Positions 33,063-41,956 of a stretch of DNA of 64,000 bases are shown in pieces. A model generated the notes under the pieces. That model had not been told where the DNA came from and did not search any database. It was given only the letters and a program-made list of their open reading frames with translations. Source of the DNA: Exiguobacterium acetylicum DSM 20416. GTDB lineage: Bacteria > Bacillota > Bacilli > Exiguobacteriales > Exiguobacteriaceae. The stretch lies in the NCBI RefSeq assembly GCF_000702605.1, contig NZ_JNIR01000001.1:2480001-2544000 (forward strand). Reading direction: 5' to 3'. Made by a program: the position numbers and the translations under genes. Each line of letters begins with the position of its first letter. Within the stretch, counting starts at the first letter, position 1.

Positions 33063-33524
33063 TCATTTTTCGTATACTTCTTGCCAGTCATGATACGGCA
33101 TCGTGCCATTCACTGTTTCCATGTCAAAGCGTAACGGTGCGATCAATTCGAGCGAATTGCCATCTGGATCCTCGAAGTAGATTGCTGCGTGCGCATGTGG
33201 ATGGTTATCAAGAACAAGCGGTTGATCAGCTGCCGTTACACCAAAGGCGGATCGAACGGTAATGCCCCTCTCCTTTAACCAGTCCTGTGCTTTATCGATA
33301 TTTTCTTGCACCATTCGAAACGCTACATGTCGAATCGATGGATGATACGGTAACTCGACTTGACCGGCTTTCCATAGTCCTAACCAACTCTTGCCGTGCT
33401 CGATCCAAAAGAAAGCGACGTGTTCATTTCGGAACGCACATGCAAGACCCAATTTTTCGTAAAAGACAATCGATCGTTCGAGTTCTTTGACCGGTAAATG
33501 GGCTTCATACAGTCCAGCAATCAT
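33063..33524 (-). CDS. VOC (glyoxalase/bleomycin-resistance) superfamily protein
   Basis: 153 residues from the ATG at 33524 (GAGGAG with 10-nt spacing; a GTG at 33533 is too close). Two beta-alpha-beta-beta-beta modules: YEAHLPVKELERSIVFYEKLGLACAF and HVAFRMVQENIDKAQDWLKERG, ending FEDPDGNSLELIAPL with metal-ligand Glu. Could be a dioxygenase, lyase or resistance protein; no substrate can be named. Confidence 0.82.
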   Translation of the reverse strand: MIAGLYEAHLPVKELERSIVFYEKLGLACAFRNEHVAFFWIEHGKSWLGLWKAGQVELPYHPSIRHVAFRMVQENIDKAQDWLKERGITVRSAFGVTAADQPLVLDNHPHAHAAIYFEDPDGNSLELIAPLRFDMETVNGTMPYHDWQEVYEK

Positions 33525-33588
33525 CTTCTTCACACTCCTCTTTTTCTAGTGTAAACCATCAATTTCCAAATTTACTACCATCAGAAAC

Positions 33589-33613
33589 GTTTAATCCGAC
33601 CTGTTGAGGGAAC
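33589..33613 (+). promoter_or_regulatory. Candidate sigma-B promoter of the stress dehydrogenase
   Basis: GTTTAA (perfect -35), 13-nt spacer, GGGAAC, matching GTTTAA-N12-15-GGGWAT at all but one position, 43 nt before the gene. Related dehydrogenases in B. subtilis belong to the sigma-B regulon. Confidence 0.7.
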
Positions 33614-33655
33614 ATACAACCTATACCAAAACCAACTTTCAGGAGGAATGTTTAC

Positions 33656-34540
33656 ATGGCTGCATCGAAAAATCCGTTAACACAATACTTCAATGACGAT
33701 TTTCCAAAACAATATCAGGACGCACCAGCGGTTCAAGCAAAAATGGAACCTGTTCCCGATTGTGGAGAAGAGAGTTACAAAGGCTCCGGCAAATTGATCG
33801 GCAAAAAAGCACTGATTACGGGTGGCGACTCCGGCATCGGCCGAGCAGCAGCCATCGCCTACGCTCGTGAAGGAGCTGACATCGTGCTCAACTACTTACC
33901 GGAGGAACAACAGGATGCTGAAGAGGTCAAAGCACTCGTTGAAGCAGCGGGACAAAAAGCATATCTCTTACCTGGTGATTTAAGTGATGAAGCGTTCTGT
34001 GGACAACTCGTCAAAGAAGCACACGAATCGCTCGGTGGACTCGATATTTTGGCACTTGTCGCAGGTAAACAACAAGCTGTCGAAGACATTCTCGACCTGT
34101 CGACGGAGCAATTACGTAAAACATACGAAATCAATGTCTTCTCTCTCTTCTGGGTCGTCAAAGCAGCCTTGCCACTCTTGAAGGAAGGGGCTTCGATCAT
34201 CACGACGACATCCGTTCAAGGATACAACCCAAGCGCGAACCTCTTGGATTATGCATCGACGAAGTTTGCCATCAACGGGTTCACGCGTGGACTCGCTAAA
34301 CAAGTCGCGCCAAAAGGAATCCGTGTCAACTCCGTCGCACCTGGTCCGATTTGGACACCGCTTCAAATCTCGGGTGGTCAGCCAAGCGAGAACATTCCAG
34401 AGTTCGGACAGGAAACACCACTGAAACGAAGTGGTCAACCGGTCGAACTGTCGGATGTTTATGTCTTCCTCGCTTCAGACGCTGCGAGCTATGTCACGGC
34501 GCAAATCTATGGTGTCACAGGCGGAATCGAATTGGCATAA
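33656..34540 (+). CDS. Short-chain dehydrogenase, general-stress type (YdaD/YhxD-like)
   Basis: 294 residues. A family-specific N-terminal extension ([22 protein letters not shown]-like segment) precedes the Rossmann core: [12 protein letters not shown], Ser and Y-x-x-x-K in [18 protein letters not shown], and [12 protein letters not shown]. This is the group of B. subtilis general stress dehydrogenases YdaD, YhxD and YhdF; the substrate is not established. A sigma-B-like promoter and AGGAGGAATG ribosome site precede it, which ties it to the sigB operon at the left end of the window. Confidence 0.88.
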   Translation: MAASKNPLTQYFNDDFPKQYQDAPAVQAKMEPVPDCGEESYKGSGKLIGKKALITGGDSGIGRAAAIAYAREGADIVLNYLPEEQQDAEEVKALVEAAGQKAYLLPGDLSDEAFCGQLVKEAHESLGGLDILALVAGKQQAVEDILDLSTEQLRKTYEINVFSLFWVVKAALPLLKEGASIITTTSVQGYNPSANLLDYASTKFAINGFTRGLAKQVAPKGIRVNSVAPGPIWTPLQISGGQPSENIPEFGQETPLKRSGQPVELSDVYVFLASDAASYVTAQIYGVTGGIELA

Positions 34541-34553
34541 GGTTTGAATCTCG

Positions 34554-34581
34554 ACAGGGTAGCTTCGGCTATCCTGTTTTT
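34554..34581 (+). terminator. Intrinsic terminator
   Basis: ACAGGGTAGC ttcg GCTATCCTGT then T run; tetraloop hairpin after the dehydrogenase gene. Confidence 0.85.
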
Positions 34582-34662
34582 GCGTGTCTTAACGGGATAT
34601 CAGTTGCATCACGAGGTACCATTTAGTCTAATGAGAGTAATAACGATGAAGGAGTGAATCAA

Positions 34663-35214
34663 ATGACTGAAAAAGAAAAAATGATTCAAGGGGAACTCTA
34701 CTTAGCACAAGATCCGGAACTCGTGGCTGACCGCATCCGGGCACAATCACTCTGCTATGAGTTCAATCAATTGAGTGTCCATGATAGGGCTAAACGGAAG
34801 GCACTTCTTCAACAATTATTCCAAACAGAGCAAGTCGACTTTTACATTGAACCGACCTTTAAATGTGATTATGGCTACAACATTACGTTAGGGGCTCGCT
34901 TTTATGCCAATTATGACTGTGTCTTGCTCGATATTTGCCCGATTACGATTGGTGACAACTGCATGCTTGCTCCAGGAGTACATATCTATACTGCGACCCA
35001 TCCACTCGATCCTGTCGAGCGCAACAGCGGTTATGAATTCGGAAAACCGGTCGTCATCGGGAATAACGTCTGGATCGGTGGACGCGCGGTCATCAATCCC
35101 GGTGTGACGATCGGAGATAATGCTGTCATCGCCTCAGGAAGTGTCGTTGTCAAGGATGTACCGGCAAACAGCGTCGTCGGTGGAAATCCCGCCCGAATCA
35201 TTAAAACAATCTAA
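34663..35214 (+). CDS. Maltose/galactoside O-acetyltransferase (left-handed beta-helix)
   Basis: 183 residues from the ATG at 34663 (GAAGGAGTGAATCAA before it; an in-frame GTG at 34654 lies inside that site). Hexapeptide-repeat fold with the catalytic His in YTATHPLDP, and the conserved Maa N-terminal helical cap [18 protein letters not shown]. Acetylates sugars with acetyl-CoA; B. subtilis Maa acts on maltose and glucose. Sits alone between terminator-bounded units. Confidence 0.9.
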   Translation: MTEKEKMIQGELYLAQDPELVADRIRAQSLCYEFNQLSVHDRAKRKALLQQLFQTEQVDFYIEPTFKCDYGYNITLGARFYANYDCVLLDICPITIGDNCMLAPGVHIYTATHPLDPVERNSGYEFGKPVVIGNNVWIGGRAVINPGVTIGDNAVIASGSVVVKDVPANSVVGGNPARIIKTI

Positions 35215-35311
35215 TTCTCATCAAATTCTAATCTGTTCCTCAGCTTCCTTTCACGTGGTCTGGTTATTCTATGTATAAGAACAACAGCCACTACTAAAGG
35301 AGGACATCATC

Positions 35312-36196
35312 ATGACTGAAAAACGAACAGATAAAGGGAATAAACGCTTCAAAAAAGGAATCGCTACACTTGCCGTAACGGGTACAGTATTAACAGGAGC
35401 CGGCGCGTTCCTACTCTTCACAGGTCCGGGACACTCTCTCGTCAACTCGACGGTCACCACTTCACAGCAGGCAGAGCAAAAAGTCGAAGCTGCTTCGCGC
35501 CAAGTCGAACAAAAGCTTCCTGCTTCCATGCGTGACGATCAGGAAATCGAAGGTACATTACAGAAACTATCGGATCGTTCGATGACGATCGATGTCAACG
35601 GTGACACTCAGACGTATGATTTTGCTTCGTCAGTCGAACGCGAAGCCGTACAAGAAGGCGATTGGGTCAAAATCGATTTGAATGCAAATCAGCAAATCAC
35701 GGAACTTGAGCGAGAAGATCAAGATGATCGGAATGACCGAGAGGACGATGGCAATCGCTCAGATGATTCATCGGATGATGCGAATGAACGGTACGGCATC
35801 CTTCGTGCCCTATCACAAAGTGAATTGACACTCGAACAAGATGGACAAGAGACAGTCTACGCGATTGCGGATCGTGCGGAACGCGACGCTGCGAAATCGG
35901 GGGATATCGTGAAAATCGAATTGAATGCAGACGGTCAAGTTCGTGAGCTTGATCGGGAAGATGACAACGAAGATCGTAATGCTACACGCGACGAAGACCG
36001 TGACGATGCACGGGAACAAGAAGTCCGCGGCACGCTCGCTAAAATAACGAATCAAGAGATCGTCATCGAACAGAATGGTGCGCAAAAATCGTACTCTCGT
36101 GCATCGAACATGGAGCAAGATGATGACGTCCGAGTCGGTGGTTCCGTTAAACTTGAGTTAAACGCGTCAGACGAAGTGACAGAAATCGATGAATGA
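35312..36196 (+). CDS. Acidic membrane-anchored protein with three tandem beta-type repeats
   Basis: 294 residues. A basic N terminus and one membrane segment (about 15-37) anchor it; the rest should be outside. Three related units of about 55 residues follow: starting EIEGTLQKLSDRSMTIDVNG (about 80), RYGILRALSQSELTLEQDG (about 165) and EVRGTLAKITNQEIVIEQNG (about 240), each ending with a G-D-x-V/W-K-I-x-L-N-A pattern. Two Asp/Arg/Asn-rich linkers join them. Not a named family to me. It lies 19 bp before a response regulator/kinase pair and may be its signal protein or target. Confidence 0.75.
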   Translation: MTEKRTDKGNKRFKKGIATLAVTGTVLTGAGAFLLFTGPGHSLVNSTVTTSQQAEQKVEAASRQVEQKLPASMRDDQEIEGTLQKLSDRSMTIDVNGDTQTYDFASSVEREAVQEGDWVKIDLNANQQITELEREDQDDRNDREDDGNRSDDSSDDANERYGILRALSQSELTLEQDGQETVYAIADRAERDAAKSGDIVKIELNADGQVRELDREDDNEDRNATRDEDRDDAREQEVRGTLAKITNQEIVIEQNGAQKSYSRASNMEQDDDVRVGGSVKLELNASDEVTEIDE

Positions 36197-36215
36197 TCAT
36201 TAAAGGAGGATGTTT

Positions 36216-36899
36216 ATGCCAACCACCATCTTAATCGTTGAGGACGATGCGAAAATTGCACGTCTCCTTGAACTCGAACTCCAATATGCCGGGTACGCGA
36301 CACGTGTCGCCCCCAACGGAAAAGATGGTCTCGCTGCCGCTGAGCATTCGGTTGATCTCGTCTTACTCGACGTGATGATGCCGGAGCTGAGCGGCTTCGA
36401 GGTGTTGCGCAGGCTCCGTGGGAAAGGCATTCACGTCCCCGTCATTATGCTCACAGCACGTGGGGAAGTCTACGATAAGGTCGCAGGACTCGATCTTGGT
36501 GCGAATGATTATGTGACGAAACCGTTTGAGATGGAGGAACTCCTTGCCCGGATCCGGGCGTTACTACGTACTCCGACTTCAACGAATAACGCATCGCGCA
36601 CATTACAGTTCGCCGATCTTATACTCGACCTTGATCGACACGAAGCATTTCGCGATGAATTACGACTCGATTTGACACCACGTGAGTTCGAACTTTTGAC
36701 GTATTTACTGGAAAACAAGGAACATGTCCTGACACGCGAACAAATCTTAAATCGCGTCTGGGGATACGATTACTTCGGTGAGACGAATATCGTCGACGTC
36801 TACATCCGTTATCTTCGAAAAAAAGTCGATGCCCATCCTCCTGCTTTGATCCAGACCGTTCGTGGAGTTGGGTATGTGCTACGGGAGGCGACTCCATGA
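36216..36899 (+). CDS. OmpR/PhoB-family response regulator
   Basis: 227 residues from the ATG at 36216 (AAAGGAGG six nt upstream; the ATG at 36210 overlaps that site). Receiver domain with the phospho-acceptor D52 (LLDVMMPE), acidic pocket EDD at 9-11, T in MLTARG and K in VTKPFE; winged-helix DNA-binding domain with LTPREFELLTYLLENKEHVLTRE and VRGVGYVL. Its stop overlaps the kinase start (ATGA). Targets unknown; likely regulates its own operon with the acidic surface protein. Confidence 0.93.
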   Translation: MPTTILIVEDDAKIARLLELELQYAGYATRVAPNGKDGLAAAEHSVDLVLLDVMMPELSGFEVLRRLRGKGIHVPVIMLTARGEVYDKVAGLDLGANDYVTKPFEMEELLARIRALLRTPTSTNNASRTLQFADLILDLDRHEAFRDELRLDLTPREFELLTYLLENKEHVLTREQILNRVWGYDYFGETNIVDVYIRYLRKKVDAHPPALIQTVRGVGYVLREATP

Positions 36900-38167
36900 A
36901 GCTTCGAACGAAACTTGCTTTATCCGTCACCGCCTTTACGACACTCTTGTTACTCCTTTCGTTCATCGTCGTCACCCTTGTCGTTCGAAGTCACCTGATT
37001 GAATCCCGCTATACTCAGCTTGAACAGGCAGAGGAATTGATGGAGGATGATTCATCGGTCCGGGCATTGCTGACGCTTCATGAAGATTCCGTCGTCTTAT
37101 CGAACGAAGATGGACGATGGGTCATTTCAAACGATGAAGATGGTGATGACTCTTCTACCGTTAACGGAGACGTACAAGCGAGTGACCTCCCCGGTATTCC
37201 GCGTTCGAATGATCCATTCAAGTCTGGCGATTGGTTCGGTATCGTCCATCAGGATCAAGCTTATTTGTTCGAAGATGAGAGCGTCGATGATACGGTCTCG
37301 ACACTCGTCTTGACCTTCACCATCGTGTTGGTCGTTGGCATCGTCATCGCGTTCATCAGTAGCTTCTGGATTGCGTATCAGACGCTCCGCCCGCTCAGGC
37401 AACTGAATGATACGATGCAACGGATTTCGTCTTCCGGTACGCTTGAGACCGTGCAGACCGAACGCGATGATGAGATCGGTCGCCTCGGTCGCGTCTTCAA
37501 CCAGATGATTGGTCGTGTCGATCAGACGATGGAACAACAACGGCAGTTCGTCGCCGATGTCTCACATGAGATGAAGACACCATTGACGGTCATCGAGGGC
37601 TATACCCAATTGTTAAAACGATGGGGCAAAACGAAGCCGGACGTCCTCGATGAATCGATTGAACACATCTTGCAGGAGACGCACGCGATGCGGACGACAT
37701 TGATTGAACCCATGCTCGAATTGTCGCGTCTCGGTTATGAGGAAACGTCTGTCGAAGCGATCGACTTAGCGGAACTTGGTAGCGAACTCGCTGATCGGAT
37801 GTATCATGCGACAGGAACGATCATCCCTGTTGATGCCTCTGGGACGATCCGGGCGAATCGCGAAGCGGTGTTACGCATCTTGACGATTTATATCGATAAT
37901 GCCCTGAAGTATGCCACTTCACCCGAATTGCATCTTCGTCAAGAACGTCTGACTGTTCTTGACCGTGGAACATCTCTAACGGACGAAGAACGTGCCCGGT
38001 TATTCGATCGGTTTTACCGACTCGATACAGCACGCGACCGTTCAGGAAGTGGACTCGGATTGTCGATTGCTGCTGCGCTTGCAACGACACATCATTTTCA
38101 GGTCGGTAGTGAAGCGCGTCAGCCAGATGGTAGTTGTTTCTATCTAATTCCCGAGCAGTCTAAATGA
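36896..38167 (+). CDS. Sensor histidine kinase
   Basis: 423 residues. Two membrane helices (about 9-30 and 136-158) bracket an extracellular sensor of about 105 residues unusually rich in Asp/Glu/Ser. HAMP follows, then the HisKA box with H224 (ADVSHEMKTPLTVI), N box IDNALKYA, and G boxes VLDRG and GSGLGLSIA. Cognate regulator is the overlapping upstream gene. The acidic sensor and the acidic neighbour suggest sensing of cations, cationic peptides or the neighbour itself; this is inference. Ends with SK and no terminator was seen before the next gene. Confidence 0.92.
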   Translation: MKLRTKLALSVTAFTTLLLLLSFIVVTLVVRSHLIESRYTQLEQAEELMEDDSSVRALLTLHEDSVVLSNEDGRWVISNDEDGDDSSTVNGDVQASDLPGIPRSNDPFKSGDWFGIVHQDQAYLFEDESVDDTVSTLVLTFTIVLVVGIVIAFISSFWIAYQTLRPLRQLNDTMQRISSSGTLETVQTERDDEIGRLGRVFNQMIGRVDQTMEQQRQFVADVSHEMKTPLTVIEGYTQLLKRWGKTKPDVLDESIEHILQETHAMRTTLIEPMLELSRLGYEETSVEAIDLAELGSELADRMYHATGTIIPVDASGTIRANREAVLRILTIYIDNALKYATSPELHLRQERLTVLDRGTSLTDEERARLFDRFYRLDTARDRSGSGLGLSIAAALATTHHFQVGSEARQPDGSCFYLIPEQSK

Positions 38168-38234
38168 AACTTTTTCTACATTTGTGTCGTACACTTAAGG
38201 ATGAACGTCACATGATGAAAGAAGGAATTTCACG

Positions 38235-39308
38235 ATGGCTAAAAAACGTTGGGGTGGGCTTGCTGTTGCCGGCGCCTTTCTCTTAACAAAAGGAAAGGTC
38301 ATCCTTGCCTTATTGAAATTTTCGAAGTTTGGAGGCACTCTGATTTCGTTTGGAGTTTCGCTTCTCTTTTACGCTCAAGTATTTGGCGTCTGGTTCGGGG
38401 TCGGATTGCTTTATCTCCTATTCATTCATGAGATGGGACATCTACTCGCCGCTAAACGACTCGGTTTTAAAACGGGTCCTGCGATTTTCGTACCCTTCAT
38501 GGGAGCTGTCATCGGGATCAAAGATACGTTCCGGACACCAAAACAAGAAGCGATTCTTGCGTACGGTGGACCACTCGCGGGTCTCTTGTCCCTGATTCCG
38601 CTTGCGATTGGATATGCCGTGACCGGAAATGACTTCTGGCTCGTCATCTTCCACCTCGGGGCTCTGTTGAATCTCTTCAACCTACTTCCTGTCAGTCCGC
38701 TTGACGGTGGACGGATTCTTGCGGGACTTCCGATCATCGTTTGGGTTGCGGGACTTGCTGCCTTAATTGCTTACGGTATCACGAACTTCAGCTTGATTCT
38801 GCTCTTGATCGCTTTCTTCGGCGGCAGTGCTGTCTGGAAACGGTATAAGTTCGCAAAACAATACGAAGAGAACCGGTCGACCTTGATGCTTTACCGTGCT
38901 GCACGCGAACGCGTCTTGCGCGCAAAAGCGGAGCAAGAACGTGCAAACGCTGAAGTCGCTCTTGCACCGGAAGTGGAGGAAGAACAAACGGTCGAAAGTA
39001 CGTACGATCCGATTGCTTGGTCGCTTCGTCTCGATTTACAGGATTTGCGACAAGCGAGTCCGGAAGAGGCACGTCAGGAAGCCGACGATTTGTTACGGTA
39101 TCAATATGATGCTGCGAACGACTACGATGCGTTGTTGCGTCGAATCGATCAGCGGATCGAACCGCTCCGACTCGCTGAAGAGTCAGTCCAGTATCACCAG
39201 ATGCCGAAAAAACAACAAACGATCACGCTTCTCGCTTACTTGGCGCTCGGTGCCATTTTATTCATTGCTTTTGAGTACTCGAAAGGGTACTTGCCTACAC
39301 CATCTTAA
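38235..39308 (+). CDS. Site-2-protease-family (M50) membrane metalloprotease
   Basis: 357 residues. Zinc motif HEMGH in FIHEMGHLLAAKRLG and the third ligand in NLLPVSPLDGGR define the M50 family. Several N-terminal helices form the protease core; a charged cytoplasmic region of about 120 residues follows, and a last hydrophobic segment near residues 335-350 ends the protein. It has no PDZ domain. Only 67 bp after the kinase gene, so it could be in the same transcript and process a membrane regulator; the substrate is unknown. Confidence 0.88.
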   Translation: MAKKRWGGLAVAGAFLLTKGKVILALLKFSKFGGTLISFGVSLLFYAQVFGVWFGVGLLYLLFIHEMGHLLAAKRLGFKTGPAIFVPFMGAVIGIKDTFRTPKQEAILAYGGPLAGLLSLIPLAIGYAVTGNDFWLVIFHLGALLNLFNLLPVSPLDGGRILAGLPIIVWVAGLAALIAYGITNFSLILLLIAFFGGSAVWKRYKFAKQYEENRSTLMLYRAARERVLRAKAEQERANAEVALAPEVEEEQTVESTYDPIAWSLRLDLQDLRQASPEEARQEADDLLRYQYDAANDYDALLRRIDQRIEPLRLAEESVQYHQMPKKQQTITLLAYLALGAILFIAFEYSKGYLPTPS

Positions 39309-39320
39309 ATTTAGTTCTAT

Positions 39321-39350
39321 CGGATGCGCTTCATGGCGCATCCTTTTTTC
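39321..39350 (+). terminator. Intrinsic terminator
   Basis: GGATGCGC ttcatg GCGCATCC then T6 after the M50 protease gene. Confidence 0.88.
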
Positions 39351-39458
39351 ATGGAACAAACACATTGACTAGAGTGATTTCTTGCATCTCGTCAAAGAAG
39401 CGACTACTCTGAGTAAAACCCTACTTACCACTTGTCTAAAAAAGGAGGCTCTCCTTCC

Positions 39459-40847
39459 ATGAATAAAAACACTGCCCGCCTGGGTGAAGCACCTGTCAAT
39501 CAGCTCTTACTTAGTCTCTCCTTACCGGCAATGGTCGGGATGCTCGTCACGGCACTCTACAATATCGTCGATACGATTTTTGTCGCCCAAGGCATCGGTA
39601 CGGCTGCCGTCGCCGCCGTCGGAATCGCTTTCCCCGTCCAGCTCGTATTGATGGCAATCGCCAACTCGATCGGGATCGGGGGTGCTGCAATTGCATCACA
39701 ACGGCTCGGTCAAAAACAAACGGATGGTGCTAGTCGTGCTTATGCAAACGTCTTGATCGCGGTTTTCTTCATCAGTATGCTCGCTATCATCAGTGCTTTC
39801 ATCTTCGTCGAACCGTTACTTCGTCTCTTTGGAGCGACAGATGAGATCATGCCGTATAGTATCGATTTCTTACGCGTCCTCTTGATCGGATCACCTTTCT
39901 TCATGTTGACGATGGCGTCAAGTGCGATGCTCCGCGCAGAAGGACGTGCGAACTATCAGATGCGCGTCATGCTGACGACGGTTGCGATCAACATCGTCTT
40001 GACCCCCCTGTTCATCTTTGGTCTTGATTGGGGCATTCAAGGTGCTGCACTCGGAACAGTTGTTGCGCAAATCGTCGGTGCTGCACTTGTTTTCCGATTC
40101 TTCTTTACGAAACGTCGGCAAACGGGGTTAACACTCGATCGAAATGCTTTCAAACCCGATTTCCGTTTAACGTTTCGGATGATGCAAATCGGATCATCGT
40201 CGTTCATCATGCAGGTCTCCCAATCGATTCTGTTCATCACCGTCAACCATATGCTCGTCCGGTACGGGGGTACGACAGAACTAGCGACGTTTGCGGTCAT
40301 CAATAAGTTCATGGCGCTCGTCGGTATGCCGATCATGGGGATCGTGCAAGGGATGCAACCAATCGTCGGGTATAATTTCGGTTCTCGGCAATTTAGCCGG
40401 ATGTCTCTTGCCATCAAGTTGGCAATCCGTTATGGCTTATCGTTATCGATTAGCTTGTGGTTACTGATTCAATTGTTCCCTCGTTTTTGGGTCGGCTTGT
40501 TCACGGAAGAAGCGACACTTCTACAGGAAGGCTCGAGTGCGATGCGTATCTTATTCGCTCTATCGTTCGTCTACGGAATTCAAATGATTATCAACGGGAT
40601 GTATCAATCGCTCGCTAAAGCAAAAGTCGCTTTATTCTTGTCCTTGTCACGCCAAACGTTATATACGATTCCACTCGTTCTGATCTTGCCCCTGTTCTTC
40701 GGTGTCAAGGGTGTCTGGTTCGCTTTCCCGATCGCTGATGCGATGGCTGTCTTGACAGCCCTTGTCTTCGCTTATAAAGATCGCGTTCTGTTATTTAAAC
40801 CGGAGGAATACGTCGCAGAGGAACAAAAAGTCGCCACCGCGAAGTGA
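39459..40847 (+). CDS. MATE-family efflux transporter
   Basis: 462 residues, 12 helices, cation-coupled export of drugs or metabolites. MATE features: N-terminal PVNQLLLSLSLPAMVGMLVTALYNIVDTIFVA, the internal repeat around FRMMQIGSSSFIMQVSQSILFITVN, and GIVQGMQPIVGYNFGSRQ. Similar in layout to MepA. ATG at 39459 follows AAAGGAGGCTCTCCTTCC; a TTG at 39432 lies upstream of it. No dedicated regulator gene is adjacent. Confidence 0.9.
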   Translation: MNKNTARLGEAPVNQLLLSLSLPAMVGMLVTALYNIVDTIFVAQGIGTAAVAAVGIAFPVQLVLMAIANSIGIGGAAIASQRLGQKQTDGASRAYANVLIAVFFISMLAIISAFIFVEPLLRLFGATDEIMPYSIDFLRVLLIGSPFFMLTMASSAMLRAEGRANYQMRVMLTTVAINIVLTPLFIFGLDWGIQGAALGTVVAQIVGAALVFRFFFTKRRQTGLTLDRNAFKPDFRLTFRMMQIGSSSFIMQVSQSILFITVNHMLVRYGGTTELATFAVINKFMALVGMPIMGIVQGMQPIVGYNFGSRQFSRMSLAIKLAIRYGLSLSISLWLLIQLFPRFWVGLFTEEATLLQEGSSAMRILFALSFVYGIQMIINGMYQSLAKAKVALFLSLSRQTLYTIPLVLILPLFFGVKGVWFAFPIADAMAVLTALVFAYKDRVLLFKPEEYVAEEQKVATAK

Positions 40848-40860
40848 CTGGAATGGATTT

Positions 40861-40891
40861 AAGATCGTCTGCCTTGCAGATGGTCTTTTTT
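40861..40891 (+). terminator. Intrinsic terminator
   Basis: AAGATCGTCTGC / GCAGATGGTCTT with G-U pairs, then T run, after the MATE gene. Confidence 0.75.
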
Positions 40892-40955
40892 GATGGACTT
40901 CTATAATACGAACATGTATTCTGTTACTAGTGAATGACAGAAAGGAGCCTGTTGC

Positions 40956-41522
40956 ATGTATACATTAGCGATTGACTTTGAAACGGCAAATCGGAATAGC
41001 CGAAGCATTTGTGCGTTTGGTTGGTCCGTTCTCTCCAACGGTCGCGTCACGGAGAGTAAACAGGTCTTAATCAATCCAGAAGAGAACTTCGATGCCGGAA
41101 ACATCCGGGTTCATGGAATTCGTCCGAGTGATGTCTTCAATGCACCGACGTTACCTGAAGCGATGGAAGCACATGGCTTATACGATTTAATCGCAGGTGC
41201 TCAACTGGTCGTTGCCCATAATGCATCATTTGATATGGGGGCGCTTCAGAAAGCGATTCAAAAATACGATATGTACCAGATGCCCGCTTTCACGTACGGC
41301 TGCACGGTCAAATTATCCCGCAAACTGTATCCATGGTTGCCGAACCATCGATTGAATACGATGGCAGAATTCCTCAACGTCTCTTTTCAACATCATGACG
41401 CGAAAGAAGATGCCTACGTCTGCGCCCTACTCTTAAACGATATGTTGGAACGAACGAATCTACAGGATCCGGTCACCTTGCATACGTTCTGTGGCGTTCG
41501 GATGGGACAGGTTGCCTATTAA
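40956..41522 (+). CDS. DEDDh 3'-5' exonuclease (DnaQ/RNase T-like)
   Basis: 188 residues with all exonuclease motifs: ExoI DFETAN (D7, E9), ExoII HNASFDMGAL, ExoIII HHDAKEDAY (H and D). Stand-alone proofreading-type domain that could trim DNA or RNA ends; no polymerase or helicase is fused. AAAGGAGCC precedes the ATG. Followed by a cluster of hairpins and repeats. Confidence 0.9.
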   Translation: MYTLAIDFETANRNSRSICAFGWSVLSNGRVTESKQVLINPEENFDAGNIRVHGIRPSDVFNAPTLPEAMEAHGLYDLIAGAQLVVAHNASFDMGALQKAIQKYDMYQMPAFTYGCTVKLSRKLYPWLPNHRLNTMAEFLNVSFQHHDAKEDAYVCALLLNDMLERTNLQDPVTLHTFCGVRMGQVAY

Positions 41523-41527
41523 ACAAA

Positions 41528-41560
41528 AAAGCACTCTAGACACGGGATCTAAAGTGTTTT
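41528..41560 (+). terminator. Terminator-like hairpin, duplicate copy 1
   Basis: AAAGCACTCTAGA / TCTAAAGTGTTTT. Nearly identical to the hairpin at 41910-41943, so the two form direct repeats flanking the repeat cluster. Confidence 0.75.
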
Positions 41561-41578
41561 CAGATTGTAGCTTCAAAA

Positions 41579-41723
41579 AATGACGCGTCTTTTCACGCCC
41601 TTTCCTCAGGCGAGACACAAGCCAGTTTTCCCGCTCCATTCGAGCAGGAAAACGGGTCTCGTTTGTCTCTGACAGCGCAAAATTGCGCTTTTTCCTGTAG
41701 GAGTGGCGTGTAACGCGTCATTC
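41579..41723 (-). repeat. Interspersed palindromic repeat, copy 2 (about 145 bp)
   Basis: Inverse-orientation copy of 15983-16126, with terminal AATGACGCGT and ACGCGTCATTC, shared arms CTCCTACAGGAAAAA, TTTGCGCTGTCAGAGACAA and CTTGTGTCTCGCCTGAGG in reverse complement. No open reading frame; non-coding. Confidence 0.9.
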
Positions 41724-41752
41724 TTTTGATACCTGGAAGAAAGATCAGAGAA

Positions 41753-41859
41753 GCGTTTTGTTCACTCGACATCGCTTCCTAGTGAAAAACAAGCAAGAGC
41801 GACCCTGTAGCGAAGCGGTGCGATGCTTGTCCCAGGAAAACGATTCGAGACGAACAAAA
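41753..41859. repeat. Second palindromic element in the 434-bp gene-free region
   Basis: Outer arms TTTTGTTC (41756-41763) and GAACAAAA (41852-41859), inner arms ACAAGCA (41789-41795) and TGCTTGT (41824-41830). Different in sequence from the 145-bp repeat. With it and the hairpins around it, the gap 41523-41956 is fully occupied by non-coding secondary structure. Confidence 0.65.
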
Positions 41860-41860
41860 A

Positions 41861-41896
41861 AAGTGCAATCCTTCTCGTTAGAGAACAATTGCACTT
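41861..41896 (+). terminator. Intrinsic-terminator-like hairpin
   Basis: AAGTGCAAT...TTCTC gtta GAGAA..ATTGCACTTT; long stem with A run before and short T run after. Confidence 0.6.
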
Positions 41897-41909
41897 TGTC
41901 TTCAGTCTC

Positions 41910-41945
41910 AAAGCACTCTAGACATGAGATCTAGAGTGCTTTTTG
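41910..41945. terminator. Terminator-like hairpin, duplicate copy 2
   Basis: AAAGCACTCTAGA catgaga TCTAGAGTGCTTTTT. Lies directly after the old yellow enzyme stop codon on the minus strand. Confidence 0.75.
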
Positions 41946-41956
41946 ATGGTGTTCAA

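Noticed and set aside
34567-34600. GTTTTT-N12-GGGATA before the acetyltransferase as a sigma-B promoter
   Set aside because: The GTTTTT is the T tract of the preceding terminator and the -10 element matches poorly.
41523-41956. Insertion sequence in the gene-free stretch
   Set aside because: Direct and inverted repeats exist, but there is no transposase frame or remnant; a non-coding repeat family fits better.
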